Of a stretch of 64,000 nucleotides of DNA, positions 57,701 to 64,000 are shown piece after piece. Location: NCBI RefSeq assembly GCF_000372065.1, contig NZ_AQVB01000014.1:1-64000 (forward strand). The letters are read 5' to 3'. The DNA comes from Oligella urethralis DSM 7531. Lineage in GTDB: Bacteria > Pseudomonadota > Gammaproteobacteria > Burkholderiales > Burkholderiaceae_B. Both the position numbers and the translations under genes were made by a program. The notes beneath the pieces were generated by a model, which was not told where the DNA came from, made no database searches, and saw only the letters and a program-made list of their open reading frames with translations. The number at the start of each line of letters is the position of its first letter. Position 1 is the first letter of the stretch.

Positions 57701-58385
57701 GGCTCATGGCCCAGCCGTGGATGCCGTAGTCTAAATACTCTTGTACGCTAGAAGGGTAGAGGACCGGGATACCGGCAGCTTGTAAGATATGCTCTGACTG
57801 ATAAGCGACGGTGGAGGATTTTGCACCATGGTCATCACCGGCGATTAATAGCACGCCACCATGCTTGCCCGTACCGGCGTTATTCGCATGCTTAAACACA
57901 TCCATGGAACGGTCTAAGCCGGGTCCCTTACCGTACCACATCGCAAATACGCCTTCGCGTGTCGCCTCAGGGAATAAATTTAATTGCTGCGTGCCCCAAA
58001 CACTGGTGGCTGCTAAGTCTTCATTAAGCCCTGGCTGGAACACAATATCATGCGCTTCGAGGTGCTTTTTAGCAGACCATAGCGCTAAGTCAACATTGCC
58101 TAAGGGCGAACCGCGATAACCGGAAATAAAGCCGGCGGTGTTAAGACCGTCTTGCTCATCTCGCAGCTTTTGAATCAGGGGAAGTCTGACCAAGGCCTGG
58201 GTACCATTCATAAAGACACGCCCTGAACGTGCGGTGTACTTGGTGTCTAAGGTAATTTCCTCGTGGCCGGGTGCTAACTGGCAGCTCAAGGCAGCACTAT
58301 CTACCGTGTCTTGAGCTGTGTCTGTCTCTTGTATGTCTACCGTGGAGGTAGCATCATCAAACGGATTATGAATTGCTTTATTCAT
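54720..58385 (-). CDS. Indolepyruvate ferredoxin oxidoreductase, fused alpha-beta form
   Basis: 1221 residues. The N-terminal pyruvate-ferredoxin-oxidoreductase-like domain begins near residue 45. The thiamine-diphosphate domain has GIGCHYMTIW and ANLGDGTYFHSG, and a cysteine-rich iron-sulfur region follows (CEGCGDCSVKSHC and later CNKDFSCLKGFCP). The gamma (IorB-like) domain has GVGGTGVVTVG. A C-terminal DUF6537-like part ends it. Such large fused enzymes oxidise aryl- or branched-chain 2-oxoacids to acyl-CoA in amino acid breakdown. It is monocistronic; the first about 40 residues are acidic and variable. Confidence 0.9.
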   Translation of the reverse strand: MNKAIHNPFDDATSTVDIQETDTAQDTVDSAALSCQLAPGHEEITLDTKYTARSGRVFMNGTQALVRLPLIQKLRDEQDGLNTAGFISGYRGSPLGNVDLALWSAKKHLEAHDIVFQPGLNEDLAATSVWGTQQLNLFPEATREGVFAMWYGKGPGLDRSMDVFKHANNAGTGKHGGVLLIAGDDHGAKSSTVAYQSEHILQAAGIPVLYPSSVQEYLDYGIHGWAMSRYSGLWVSMKCVTDVVESSASVDIDVNRVQPIYPEDFELPADGLNIRWPDTPLAQEERLNNYRWYAALAYVRANKIDRIVFDSPNAKFGIMTAGKAYLDVRQALIDLGLDEKNCTTLGIRLYKVGCVWPLEAQGAREFATGLDEILVVEEKRQIMEYAIKEELYNWRDDVRPEVYGKYDAKDGGGGEWSVPRGPWLLPPNAELSPAIIAKAIAQRLLKREIPAEIRATIEARIAIIRAKEKDAARISVVSERKPWFCSGCPHNTSTRVPEGSRAVAGIGCHYMTIWMDRNTDTFTQMGGEGVTWIGQQHFTNTKHIFANLGDGTYFHSGILAIRAAIAAKANITYRILYNDAVAMTGGQPVDGTLTVPMINASLVAEGVKKVVIVTDEPEKYKGVSLVNNPEIRHRDDYDAVMEEMRSTPGTTIIIYDQTCATEKRRRRKRGTYPDPARRVFINDEVCEGCGDCSVKSHCLSVEPYETPLGTKRQINQSSCNKDFSCLKGFCPSFVTAEGAQMIKPKVDGTSLPSLDKNLPAPQLPAIDRAFNILVPGVGGTGVVTVGAILGMAAHLECKGVHVLDITGLAQKGGAVISHVQIGEQPADLYATRIGIGEADVILGCDSLVAASKEITSKAQKGRTWGAINQAKTPTAEIIANRKWRYPSKITEHDIQDVLGEDNVLFFDANRMALKLLGDTIYANPLLMGFAWQHGKIPLHYESIMRAFELNNVAVDKNKEAFEWGRHLAVHGTDSVVPAAAEAQLNIADEQGRSTQAIHFAENLDGLIERLTKRLVDYQNQAYADRFTQAVAAVREVEQRVAGKHARRLTQTVARNLHKLMAYKDEYEVARLYLRPEFFERLRRQFEGEPGKDYQLYVHLSPPSLKLKDGEGAPRKKKFGPYIFTLFKVLSKLKFLRGTAFDPFGRHPDRVLERRLITDYLTMLDQLKLSLNENNYDLALELANYPDDIRGYGHIKEKSVKAMEQKRETLLKQLISGRNLAA

Positions 58386-58572
58386 CCGTAGGGTCTCCTA
58401 AAACTGATCTACGCAAAATGGGTAAAATTGCGTTTATAATCTTTGCCATCTTGTGAATGGCCGTCCCATATTATGCGTGATTCAAAAGATTTTTTTTATT
58501 AGGGTTAAGCCGAAAACTTCTATATGAGTAACAATTTGTTGTTTGCTTGATTTAAAAAGAGATGGGTTAGGG

Positions 58573-58791
58573 ATGAGTAAGTTGAAGCGCCAAGTGGTGA
58601 GCTTTTTTGCTTGGGTTAGTCGTCGTTGGATGCTTTGTGTGCTGTTATTAACGGTGGTGTTTTGGATTCTCAGTCAAAACATTTTGATAGGCTTTATGAG
58701 CGCCTTTTTATTGGTATTGTTACTGCTAATGATTCATGCTTTGATTCAATTAAGCAAGTCAAATCACAAAGGTCCTGGAGAGTCATCATAA
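58573..58791 (+). CDS. Small two-span membrane protein, function unknown
   Basis: 72 residues from the ATG at 58573. A basic start (MSKLKRQ) is followed by two adjacent membrane segments (about 18-36 and 38-58) and a short polar end (SNHKGPGESS). The TTG at 58543 could add ten residues. No family was recognised. It lies alone between the divergent oxidoreductase and the convergent bamC, where its stop meets the bamC terminator. Confidence 0.55.
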   Translation: MSKLKRQVVSFFAWVSRRWMLCVLLLTVVFWILSQNILIGFMSAFLLVLLLLMIHALIQLSKSNHKGPGESS

Positions 58792-58796
58792 GCAGC

Positions 58797-58828
58797 AAAA
58801 AGCTCCGTCGCCTAAGCGAACGGAGCTT
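58797..58828 (-). terminator. Terminator of bamC
   Basis: AAGCTCCGT and ACGGAGCTT form a perfect 9-bp stem with an 11-base loop. Read on the - strand it is followed by a T-run, 29 bases after the bamC stop. It lies just beyond the convergent small gene. Confidence 0.85.
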
Positions 58829-58856
58829 GATAAAAACGCTGATTAGTATGTGGGCA

Positions 58857-59990
58857 CTAGAAGCGTTCGCTAATCACGCGTAGGATACGTTTACCCGTTT
58901 GTGAGTTTTCCGGCTGGCCTTGTTGGTTATACACGGAAATCATTGAACCACCAGCTTGTGGAGTCACTTTGACGGTGTAGGGTAGTGGCGTGATATTGCC
59001 GTGATCACCCCAGAGGCGACTGATAAAGTTACCAGCCTGACGCTTTTCACCCGTATCCGTATCTAGATAACGTACCACATAGCTACCCTCAGCCAGATCG
59101 GATTGATCAATGGTAAAACCGGCGCTATGCAGGGCGTTGCCGACACGACGCCAAGTATCATCTGCGGAAAGCGATGAGCTTAAGGCGCTTTGTCCATCGA
59201 CTGGGGTCAGTAACTGCTCTTGTGCTTGTGCTGTCGCACCGACGACCTGCGCTTCACGCACAGCGTTACGAGCGCGTTCCTCCTCAGCACCAAGATAGAC
59301 CATTAAACGTGATAGCATCACGGCGTTTAAGCCTGGGTCCTCTTCGGCAGGCAGCCATCTAAAGGTGGTGGCGTCGCGATCCATCGCTGTTTCAACCATG
59401 CGTTGGTGGTTGATGTAGATCTCGGTCTGATTGCCATTACGCTCAAGACGGGTAGTAAAACGCTCACGCTCACCACTGTCAGACACCATATCAATAATGG
59501 AGCCTAGGGCACGACGTAAGAAGTTGCCAGGGATCTTGGCACGGTTTTCAGCCCAGTCAGTTTCAATAATACCTGCTTGAGGATTATCACGATTAATGGT
59601 AAAGCCCTCGTTGTTCCAGAAAGAAACTAGACGTGGGTACACATCATTGGCATCGGCATTAATCTGTAACCAACGGGTATCGCCACTACGCATCACCTTC
59701 ATGCCGGCAACCTCTGGCAGTACATTGACCCCCTGATTGGCAGCGGCTTTTTGCTGTGCTTCATTATAAACTCGTGCAGACGCCGTGCCGCCAGTCAGGC
59801 TGTATTGGGGATTACTGATTTGGGCGTTAGATAGATCGGGCGGTAAGCTTAACGGATCGCCGCGCACCGTGCTCTTATAGTCAACTTGATCTTGAGTCAG
59901 TAAGTCTTGGACTGAACTACAACCAGTAATTGCCACAGTTGCACCGGTAGCTAAGACCAAGAAACGAAATTTTGTGTGCAGTTTTAGCAT
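58857..59990 (-). CDS. bamC: Outer membrane protein assembly factor BamC (NlpB)
   Basis: 377 residues, lipoprotein. The lipobox is AITGC with the acylated Cys near residue 24. The conserved unstructured lid follows (VDYKSTVRGDPLSLPPDLS), then two helix-grip domains: RWLQINADANDVYPRLVSFW, and near the end WRRVGNALHSAGFTI. BamC is an accessory subunit of the outer-membrane beta-barrel assembly machine. It lies 47 bases downstream of dapA on the same strand, the conserved dapA-bamC order. Confidence 0.93.
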   Translation of the reverse strand: MLKLHTKFRFLVLATGATVAITGCSSVQDLLTQDQVDYKSTVRGDPLSLPPDLSNAQISNPQYSLTGGTASARVYNEAQQKAAANQGVNVLPEVAGMKVMRSGDTRWLQINADANDVYPRLVSFWNNEGFTINRDNPQAGIIETDWAENRAKIPGNFLRRALGSIIDMVSDSGERERFTTRLERNGNQTEIYINHQRMVETAMDRDATTFRWLPAEEDPGLNAVMLSRLMVYLGAEEERARNAVREAQVVGATAQAQEQLLTPVDGQSALSSSLSADDTWRRVGNALHSAGFTIDQSDLAEGSYVVRYLDTDTGEKRQAGNFISRLWGDHGNITPLPYTVKVTPQAGGSMISVYNQQGQPENSQTGKRILRVISERF

Positions 59991-60037
59991 GTATGGTAAT
60001 TCCTTATGGAAAGGCTTTTTAGACCATTAAATAGATA

Positions 60038-60934
60038 TTAAATAAGACCGACTTCTTTGAGCGCCGCATCCACCAGTGTCTTAGTCGCCTCGCTAGGCTC
60101 AACCAAGGGCAAGCGATAGCCTAACTGCGTCTTGCCCATCTTGGCTAAAGCGTACTTAACCGGAATTGGGTTGGCTTCAGCAAAGAGCACTTTATTAAGT
60201 GTTGAAAGCTTAGCATTTAATTCGCGCACCTTGGGTAAATCACCCGCTAGTGCCGCACAACACAATTCATGCATAAGACGTGGTGCGACGTTTGCCGTAA
60301 CTGAGATATTGGCTTGACCGCCCAATAAAATCAAGGCGGCCGCCGTTGGATCATCACCACTCATAATTTGGAAATCGGCTGGCTTATACTTCATCAGCTG
60401 ACCGAGGCGTGAAATATCACCCGTCGCGTCCTTGATACCAATAATGCCGGGCACCTCGGCTAAGCGCAGAATCGTGTCATTTGACATGTCGGCGACGGTG
60501 CGGCCAGGCACATTATATAAAAGAATGGGTAGCTCGCTATGTTCAGCAATGTATTTAAAATGCTGATACAGACCCTCTTGGGTTGGCTTATTGTAATAGG
60601 GGACCACGGATAAGCCCGCTTGGGCACCGGCCTTTTGCGCGTCAATCGTTAACTGCAAGGCCTCTTTGGTGCTATTACCGCCCACGCCGGCAATAATCGG
60701 GATGCGACCGTCAGCAAACTCTACCGCAGTAGAAAGTAGGGCGGCATGCTCTTCAAAGTTAATCGTGGGCGACTCACCGGAAGTGCCAATCACTACCAGA
60801 CCATCACTTTTTTCCTCAACATGCCAATCAATCAGCTTTTTAAAAGCCTCATAGTCTACATCGCCATTAGGGAGCATCGGCGTCACTAGCGCCGGGATAC
60901 TGCCCCTAAAAACGGGGTAAGAGTTGCTTGACAT
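60038..60934 (-). CDS. dapA: 4-hydroxy-tetrahydrodipicolinate synthase
   Basis: 298 residues from the ATG at 60934, preceded by AAGGA. TIM barrel; the Schiff-base Lys is K168 in [11 protein letters not shown], the catalytic Tyr is Y140 in [10 protein letters not shown], and the substrate loop is GTSGESPT. It condenses pyruvate and aspartate semialdehyde in lysine and diaminopimelate synthesis. The TTG at 60955 is rejected as start. It is followed by bamC. Confidence 0.96.
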   Translation of the reverse strand: MSSNSYPVFRGSIPALVTPMLPNGDVDYEAFKKLIDWHVEEKSDGLVVIGTSGESPTINFEEHAALLSTAVEFADGRIPIIAGVGGNSTKEALQLTIDAQKAGAQAGLSVVPYYNKPTQEGLYQHFKYIAEHSELPILLYNVPGRTVADMSNDTILRLAEVPGIIGIKDATGDISRLGQLMKYKPADFQIMSGDDPTAAALILLGGQANISVTANVAPRLMHELCCAALAGDLPKVRELNAKLSTLNKVLFAEANPIPVKYALAKMGKTQLGYRLPLVEPSEATKTLVDAALKEVGLI

Positions 60935-61045
60935 AATCACATCCTTAAATAACAAAACGTATGAAACTGAATAATAGTCTTAACCCCTTAGTTTACATGA
61001 AAAATTCATCTTAAAATAAAGAAAATCGGGGCACTAGCTAATAAG

Positions 61046-61669
61046 CTATAGACCAATGGCGGCTGGGTCGCCGGAGCCTCGACGCACAATCTCTGCCGGG
61101 TTTTGGGTTAAATCGATCACGGTAGTACCAACGCCACGACATGGACCAGCATCGATAATACCAGCAAGCTCGTGCTTGTACTCTGCAGCAAAGTCCTCGA
61201 TATTGGTAAAAGGTTCGTTCTCCTCAGGGGCGATAAAGGTGGTGGCTAACAGTGGCTCACCCAGGGTTTCCAAAAGCATCAGCGTGACTTTATGAGCGGG
61301 TACACGAATGCCAATGGTTTTACGAGAACGATGGTGTACCCGGCGCGGCACGTCCTTGGTCGCTTCTAAAATAAAGGTCCAAGGACCTGGGGTGGCTGAT
61401 TTTAATAGACGGTATTGTTGATTATCCACATGAGCAAATTTGGCAATCTCTGATAAATCGCGGCACATTAGCGTCAAGTGATGGCGATCGTCTAAACCGC
61501 GTAGAGAACGTAATTTGTCGGCGGCGTTTTTATCATCTAAGCGGGCAACAAGGGCATAACTGGAATCCGTCGGTATGGCTAAAATACCGCCATTCGCTAA
61601 TAGCCCGGCGGCTTGGTTGATGAGTCGTTGTTGCGGATCGTCGGGGTGTAGTTCATATACAATAGCCAT
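61046..61669 (-). CDS. YciO-type Sua5/YciO/YrdC family protein
   Basis: 207 residues from the ATG at 61669, with GAGGA upstream. The YrdC fold has AIPTDSSYALVARLDD (the KxxR-like nucleotide site region) and RKTIGIRVPAHKV, with GTTVIDLTQNPAEIVRRGSGD at the end. The length and the start AIVYELHPD match YciO more than TsaC/Sua5, so threonylcarbamoyl-adenylate synthesis is possible but not assured. It lies 111 bases upstream of dapA on the same strand. Confidence 0.85.
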   Translation of the reverse strand: MAIVYELHPDDPQQRLINQAAGLLANGGILAIPTDSSYALVARLDDKNAADKLRSLRGLDDRHHLTLMCRDLSEIAKFAHVDNQQYRLLKSATPGPWTFILEATKDVPRRVHHRSRKTIGIRVPAHKVTLMLLETLGEPLLATTFIAPEENEPFTNIEDFAAEYKHELAGIIDAGPCRGVGTTVIDLTQNPAEIVRRGSGDPAAIGL

Positions 61670-61913
61670 CGCATATCCTCTTGTGGTTGTTGTGAACAAT
61701 ACCATTCATCTTAAATTAATCAAATCAAGATTGCTAGACCTAAATTTGCTTCAATAGCGCTTACTGTTAGGGTGGACAAATAGCTCCGCCTACAGATGGC
61801 AACGCGCGCTCTTTGCTCTAAAGTGATAAATGAGGCATCAGCCTTGGCGCAGTCCATGAGCTAGCAACTCAGCGAGCCGCGCCTTTTTTAATCCGACAGT
61901 AGAGGAGATGGAT

Positions 61914-62366
61914 ATGACATCTTGCATTAATGAAGTTGTTTTGATGGGTAATTTAGGTCATCAGCCGGAGCTTAGATATTTTCAAGATGGTAAGCCGCAC
62001 TTACGGGTTTCATTGGCAACCACTGAGAAGTGGCGCGATCGTAGTAATGGCGCTTTATTGAGTGATACCCAATGGCATACGGTGTTGTTTAAGGGTGCCC
62101 TAGCAAAGCGCGTCAGTGACTATATGGATGTCGGCGATAAGCTATGGTTGCGTGGACGCATTAAAAATCGTCAATACACGGATGATGAGGGTGTGGTGAG
62201 GACGATTTGCGAGGTCCATGCGCGCGAGCTTAAGATGATTTGGTCAAAAAATCGCAGTCAGGCGATGGAGTCCGAAGCGATTGAATTTGAAGATGGGATA
62301 TCGGAGTTTTTTGAGAATGAGGAATCGTCGCCATTTGCGGAGGATGCGCAAGAGAGCGTAAATTAG
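61914..62366 (+). CDS. Stand-alone single-stranded DNA-binding protein paralogue
   Basis: 150 residues from the ATG at 61914, with AGAGGAG seven bases upstream; an ATG at 61908 is too close to it. The OB fold is complete: NEVVLMGNLGHQPELRYFQDG, SLATTEKWRDRSNG, WHTVLFKGALAKRVSDYM and LWLRGRIKNRQY. The tail is short and acidic but does not end in the DDDIPF-type tip that SSB uses to bind repair proteins. It ends EDAQESVN, with an internal SSPF. It is not next to uvrA, the usual ssb neighbour, so it is probably a second SSB with a special role. Confidence 0.85.
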   Translation: MTSCINEVVLMGNLGHQPELRYFQDGKPHLRVSLATTEKWRDRSNGALLSDTQWHTVLFKGALAKRVSDYMDVGDKLWLRGRIKNRQYTDDEGVVRTICEVHARELKMIWSKNRSQAMESEAIEFEDGISEFFENEESSPFAEDAQESVN

Positions 62367-62372
62367 TTGTGA

Positions 62373-62438
62373 GCTAGTGGTATTGGGGGCGACGATTGCT
62401 GATGCCTTCCCACTAGCGCAATGCTTAGCAATCGTCGC
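62373..62438. repeat. Interleaved inverted repeats after the SSB paralogue (pseudoknot-like order)
   Basis: GCTAGTGG (62373-62380) pairs with CCACTAGC (62410-62417). GCGACGATTGCT (62389-62400) pairs with AGCAATCGTCGC (62427-62438). Both are perfect and the order is A-B-A'-B', with spacers of eight, nine and nine bases. That is the topology of an H-type pseudoknot or of two exclusive hairpins. It begins 7 bases after the SSB stop. Confidence 0.75.
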
Positions 62439-62516
62439 ATGGCTTAAGCTTCTGTTGTATGGCGCAACGAGGCTCAGATGGTTGTACCCGTTGCTGTTTA
62501 TTTGAGCACTATAGGC

Positions 62517-63273
62517 TTAGTTAGGCTTAAGCGTGACCTTAATATCAGCAGGCTTAGCATAGTAGGGTGAGGAGGTGACTAGCACAGGTACTCCCGTGGC
62601 TGCATAGTCCTGGATGTTGCTGAGCTTAATACCGCCAGCGGCAATGAGTTGCCCCCGAAATCCTTGTTGTGCTGCTAGATTCAGTGCTTCAAGGATCTGC
62701 TGTGGGCTGAATTTATCAAGTTGGATGATGTCGGGCTTTGCTTTGATAGCTAGTTCCGCTTCGCTCATGTTGTCCGCTTCTACCATGATTTTTTTCTCGG
62801 GCGCGCTGTGACGTAATTGTTCAATATGCTGCTGCCAATCAAAGGGCTGCGGTAGCCAACAGCCGAGTGCCGGGGATGCTTTTGCGGGTGCAGGCGATTT
62901 GTAGCTGTGGGTTTTGCGTGCGTGCTTGTTGTACCAGTTCAGAGGCAGCATGGGCCACACCACAGCTCCATTCGAGGATGTTTTGTACCACTTTCCAGCC
63001 TTGATGCAGGGCGGCGATATCACCCTCTGCACACAAAAGTACTTGCGGCTCAGTGATATTCATGCCATCTGCAAGCGCTGCGGTGACCTTTAACCCGAGT
63101 TTGTTTAAAAGACGCTCGGACAGTTTAATGCCGCTTGTGGTTGTGGGCCGGCGATTAGTAAATGTCATCCGGCCTAGTTTTCCGTGTAGGCCAAGGCTGC
63201 GGGTCGTTAGGTCGCCCATACTGATATCTTCAAGTAAGTAATACTCAAGCAAACTATCTGGCATATAAATCAT
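62517..63273 (-). pseudogene. modD: modD pseudogene (deletion plus frameshift)
   Basis: Two overlapping frames together give a ModD-type (NadC-like) phosphoribosyltransferase. The first (63273 to 62839) begins YYLLEDISMGDLTTRSLG and runs to ACTRKSIPGTRLLAT. The second continues with LPQPFDWQQHIEQLR, MVEADNMSEAELAI, DIIQLDKFSP and IAAGGIKLSNIQDYAATGV to 62517. Between them, about 25-30 residues of the family (the AGG...HR.GLSET part) are missing and the frame changes, near 62851-62860. Such a loss removes active-site residues, so no active product is expected. It is divergent from modA. Confidence 0.88.
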
Positions 63274-63301
63274 CTATCTATCCTAAGGATTAATATCGAA
63301 C

Positions 63302-63327
63302 TCGATATATTTTTAAAAATATATTGA
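63302..63327. promoter_or_regulatory. ModE-like palindrome, modD-proximal
   Basis: TCGATATATTTTT and AAAAATATATTGA form a 26-base palindrome with one mismatch, 29 bases before the modD start. The CGATATAT/ATATATTG halves resemble ModE half-sites (TATAT-rich). Confidence 0.55.
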
Positions 63328-63389
63328 AATGATTGCGTTTTGAATGTCACATATCATAAAATACCATTATTGGTAGATAGTTTGATAGT

Positions 63390-63411
63390 GATATATTTTG
63401 ATTAATATATC
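63390..63411. promoter_or_regulatory. ModE-like palindrome upstream of modA
   Basis: GATATATT and AATATATC are perfectly complementary around a six-base spacer, the length ModE sites use. It lies 77 bases before the modA start and overlaps a likely promoter with TTGATA at 63382-63387. Confidence 0.6.
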
Positions 63412-63488
63412 GTATGCTGATGGTTTTTACCCGCCATCATCATTCCCCCTTAATTCGATTCCCCCTTAATTCGATTAGGAGCTTTTAG

Positions 63489-64000
63489 ATGAAGCGTACT
63501 TTACTTTCAATGGCAGCACTTGGTGCTGTTTTGATTTCTCCACTTGCGGTGGCGGATACGATTGCGGTTTCTGCTGCTGCTAGCCTGACAAATGCTTATA
63601 CCGAACTCGGTAAAGCCTTTGAAGCTAAAAATCCTGAGCACAAAGTAGAGTTCAACTTCGGTGCTTCAGGTACGTTATTGCAGCAGATTCTTCAGGGCGC
63701 ACCGGTGGATGTGTTTGCCTCAGCTGATCAGCAAACCATGGATAAGGCCGTGGAAGAGGGTATGGTCAAAAAGGATAGCCGTGTCGATTTTATCGGCAAT
63801 GGCTTGGTATTGATTGTGCCTAAAGATAGTAAGCTTAGCTTTGATTCATTAGAGCAATTAACAGCGGATAATGTTGAGCATATTGCGATGGGTAATCCGG
63901 ATACCACGCCTAATGCTCGTTATGCGCGTGCCGCCCTGCAAAAAGAGGGTCTATGGGAAAAGGTTGAGCCTAAATTAGTACTTGCATCTAACGTGCGTCA
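63489..64000 (+). CDS. modA: Molybdate ABC transporter substrate-binding protein ModA, 3' end beyond window
   Basis: The first 170 codons are present; the gene runs off the window. A signal peptide (MKRTLLSMAALG, cut near AVA) is followed by the ModA fold: VSAAASLTNAYTELG, FNFGASGTLLQQI, PVDVFASADQQTMDKA and ALQKEGLW. It binds molybdate or tungstate in the periplasm for the ModBC transporter, which is expected just outside the window. AGGAG at 63477-63481 serves the ATG. Molybdate is needed by TorA, encoded 20 kb to the left. Confidence 0.95.
   Translation, partial: MKRTLLSMAALGAVLISPLAVADTIAVSAAASLTNAYTELGKAFEAKNPEHKVEFNFGASGTLLQQILQGAPVDVFASADQQTMDKAVEEGMVKKDSRVDFIGNGLVLIVPKDSKLSFDSLEQLTADNVEHIAMGNPDTTPNARYARAALQKEGLWEKVEPKLVLASNVR

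Overview
The window looks like a chromosomal segment of a betaproteobacterium, probably a low-to-moderate G+C member of the Alcaligenaceae (Burkholderiales). This is inferred from gene order and protein type: trpB-trpA-accD in one operon, clpS-clpA, rsxB-nth, an intracellular poly-hydroxybutyrate depolymerase, fused indolepyruvate ferredoxin oxidoreductase, and lpxK-trm112-kdsB-adk. The species is not identified.

Layout. 1-2.9 kb: the 3' end of an IS3-type transposase, then four tandem, diverged copies of a DUF3592-like membrane protein. This is the most accessory-looking part. 2.9-11.1 kb (+ strand): TauE/SafE exporter, rnr, rlmB, a PLP sulfhydrylase-type enzyme, HU, tRNA-Val(TAC) and an OmpR/EnvZ-type two-component pair. 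11.2-18.1 kb (- strand): argF, rpsT, then the lpxK-trm112-kdsB-adk-SDR-murJ run. A 59-codon Trm112-type gene lies between kdsB and lpxK. 18.1-18.8 kb: a 731-bp AT-rich non-coding region with two repeated clusters of DnaA boxes and an IHF-consensus site between them, with genes diverging from it. 18.8-26.9 kb: xseA, sodB, yddG, two exported proteins, clpS-clpA and an orphan amino-acid binding protein. 26.9-32.5 kb (- strand): phosphoesterase, nth, rsxB, phaZ, fpr, fdxA. 32.7-40.0 kb: pncB, a flavodoxin-like protein, relA, trpB-trpA-accD. 40.1-40.8 kb: mdtJI-type SMR pair.

41.5-53.2 kb is a functional block for anaerobic respiration on TMAO: torE-torC-torA, then torD and a complete ccmABCDEFGHI set. 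The ccm products would attach haem to the pentahaem TorC, which passes electrons to the Tat-exported molybdoenzyme TorA. TorD is the TorA chaperone. The molybdate uptake gene modA begins at the right edge, which fits the Mo demand of TorA. Its divergent neighbour modD is broken by a deletion and frameshift, and the region between them carries two ModE-like palindromes.

The remaining right-hand part (53.2-62.4 kb, mostly - strand) holds gdhA with a strongly structured leader, the indolepyruvate oxidoreductase, bamC-dapA, a YciO-type protein and a stand-alone SSB paralogue followed by interleaved inverted repeats. No CRISPR array, rRNA, prophage or recognised defence system was seen. The observations most worth a second look are the DnaA-box region, the DUF3592 array, the tail on PhaZ, the broken modD with its palindromes, and the interleaved repeats after the SSB paralogue.
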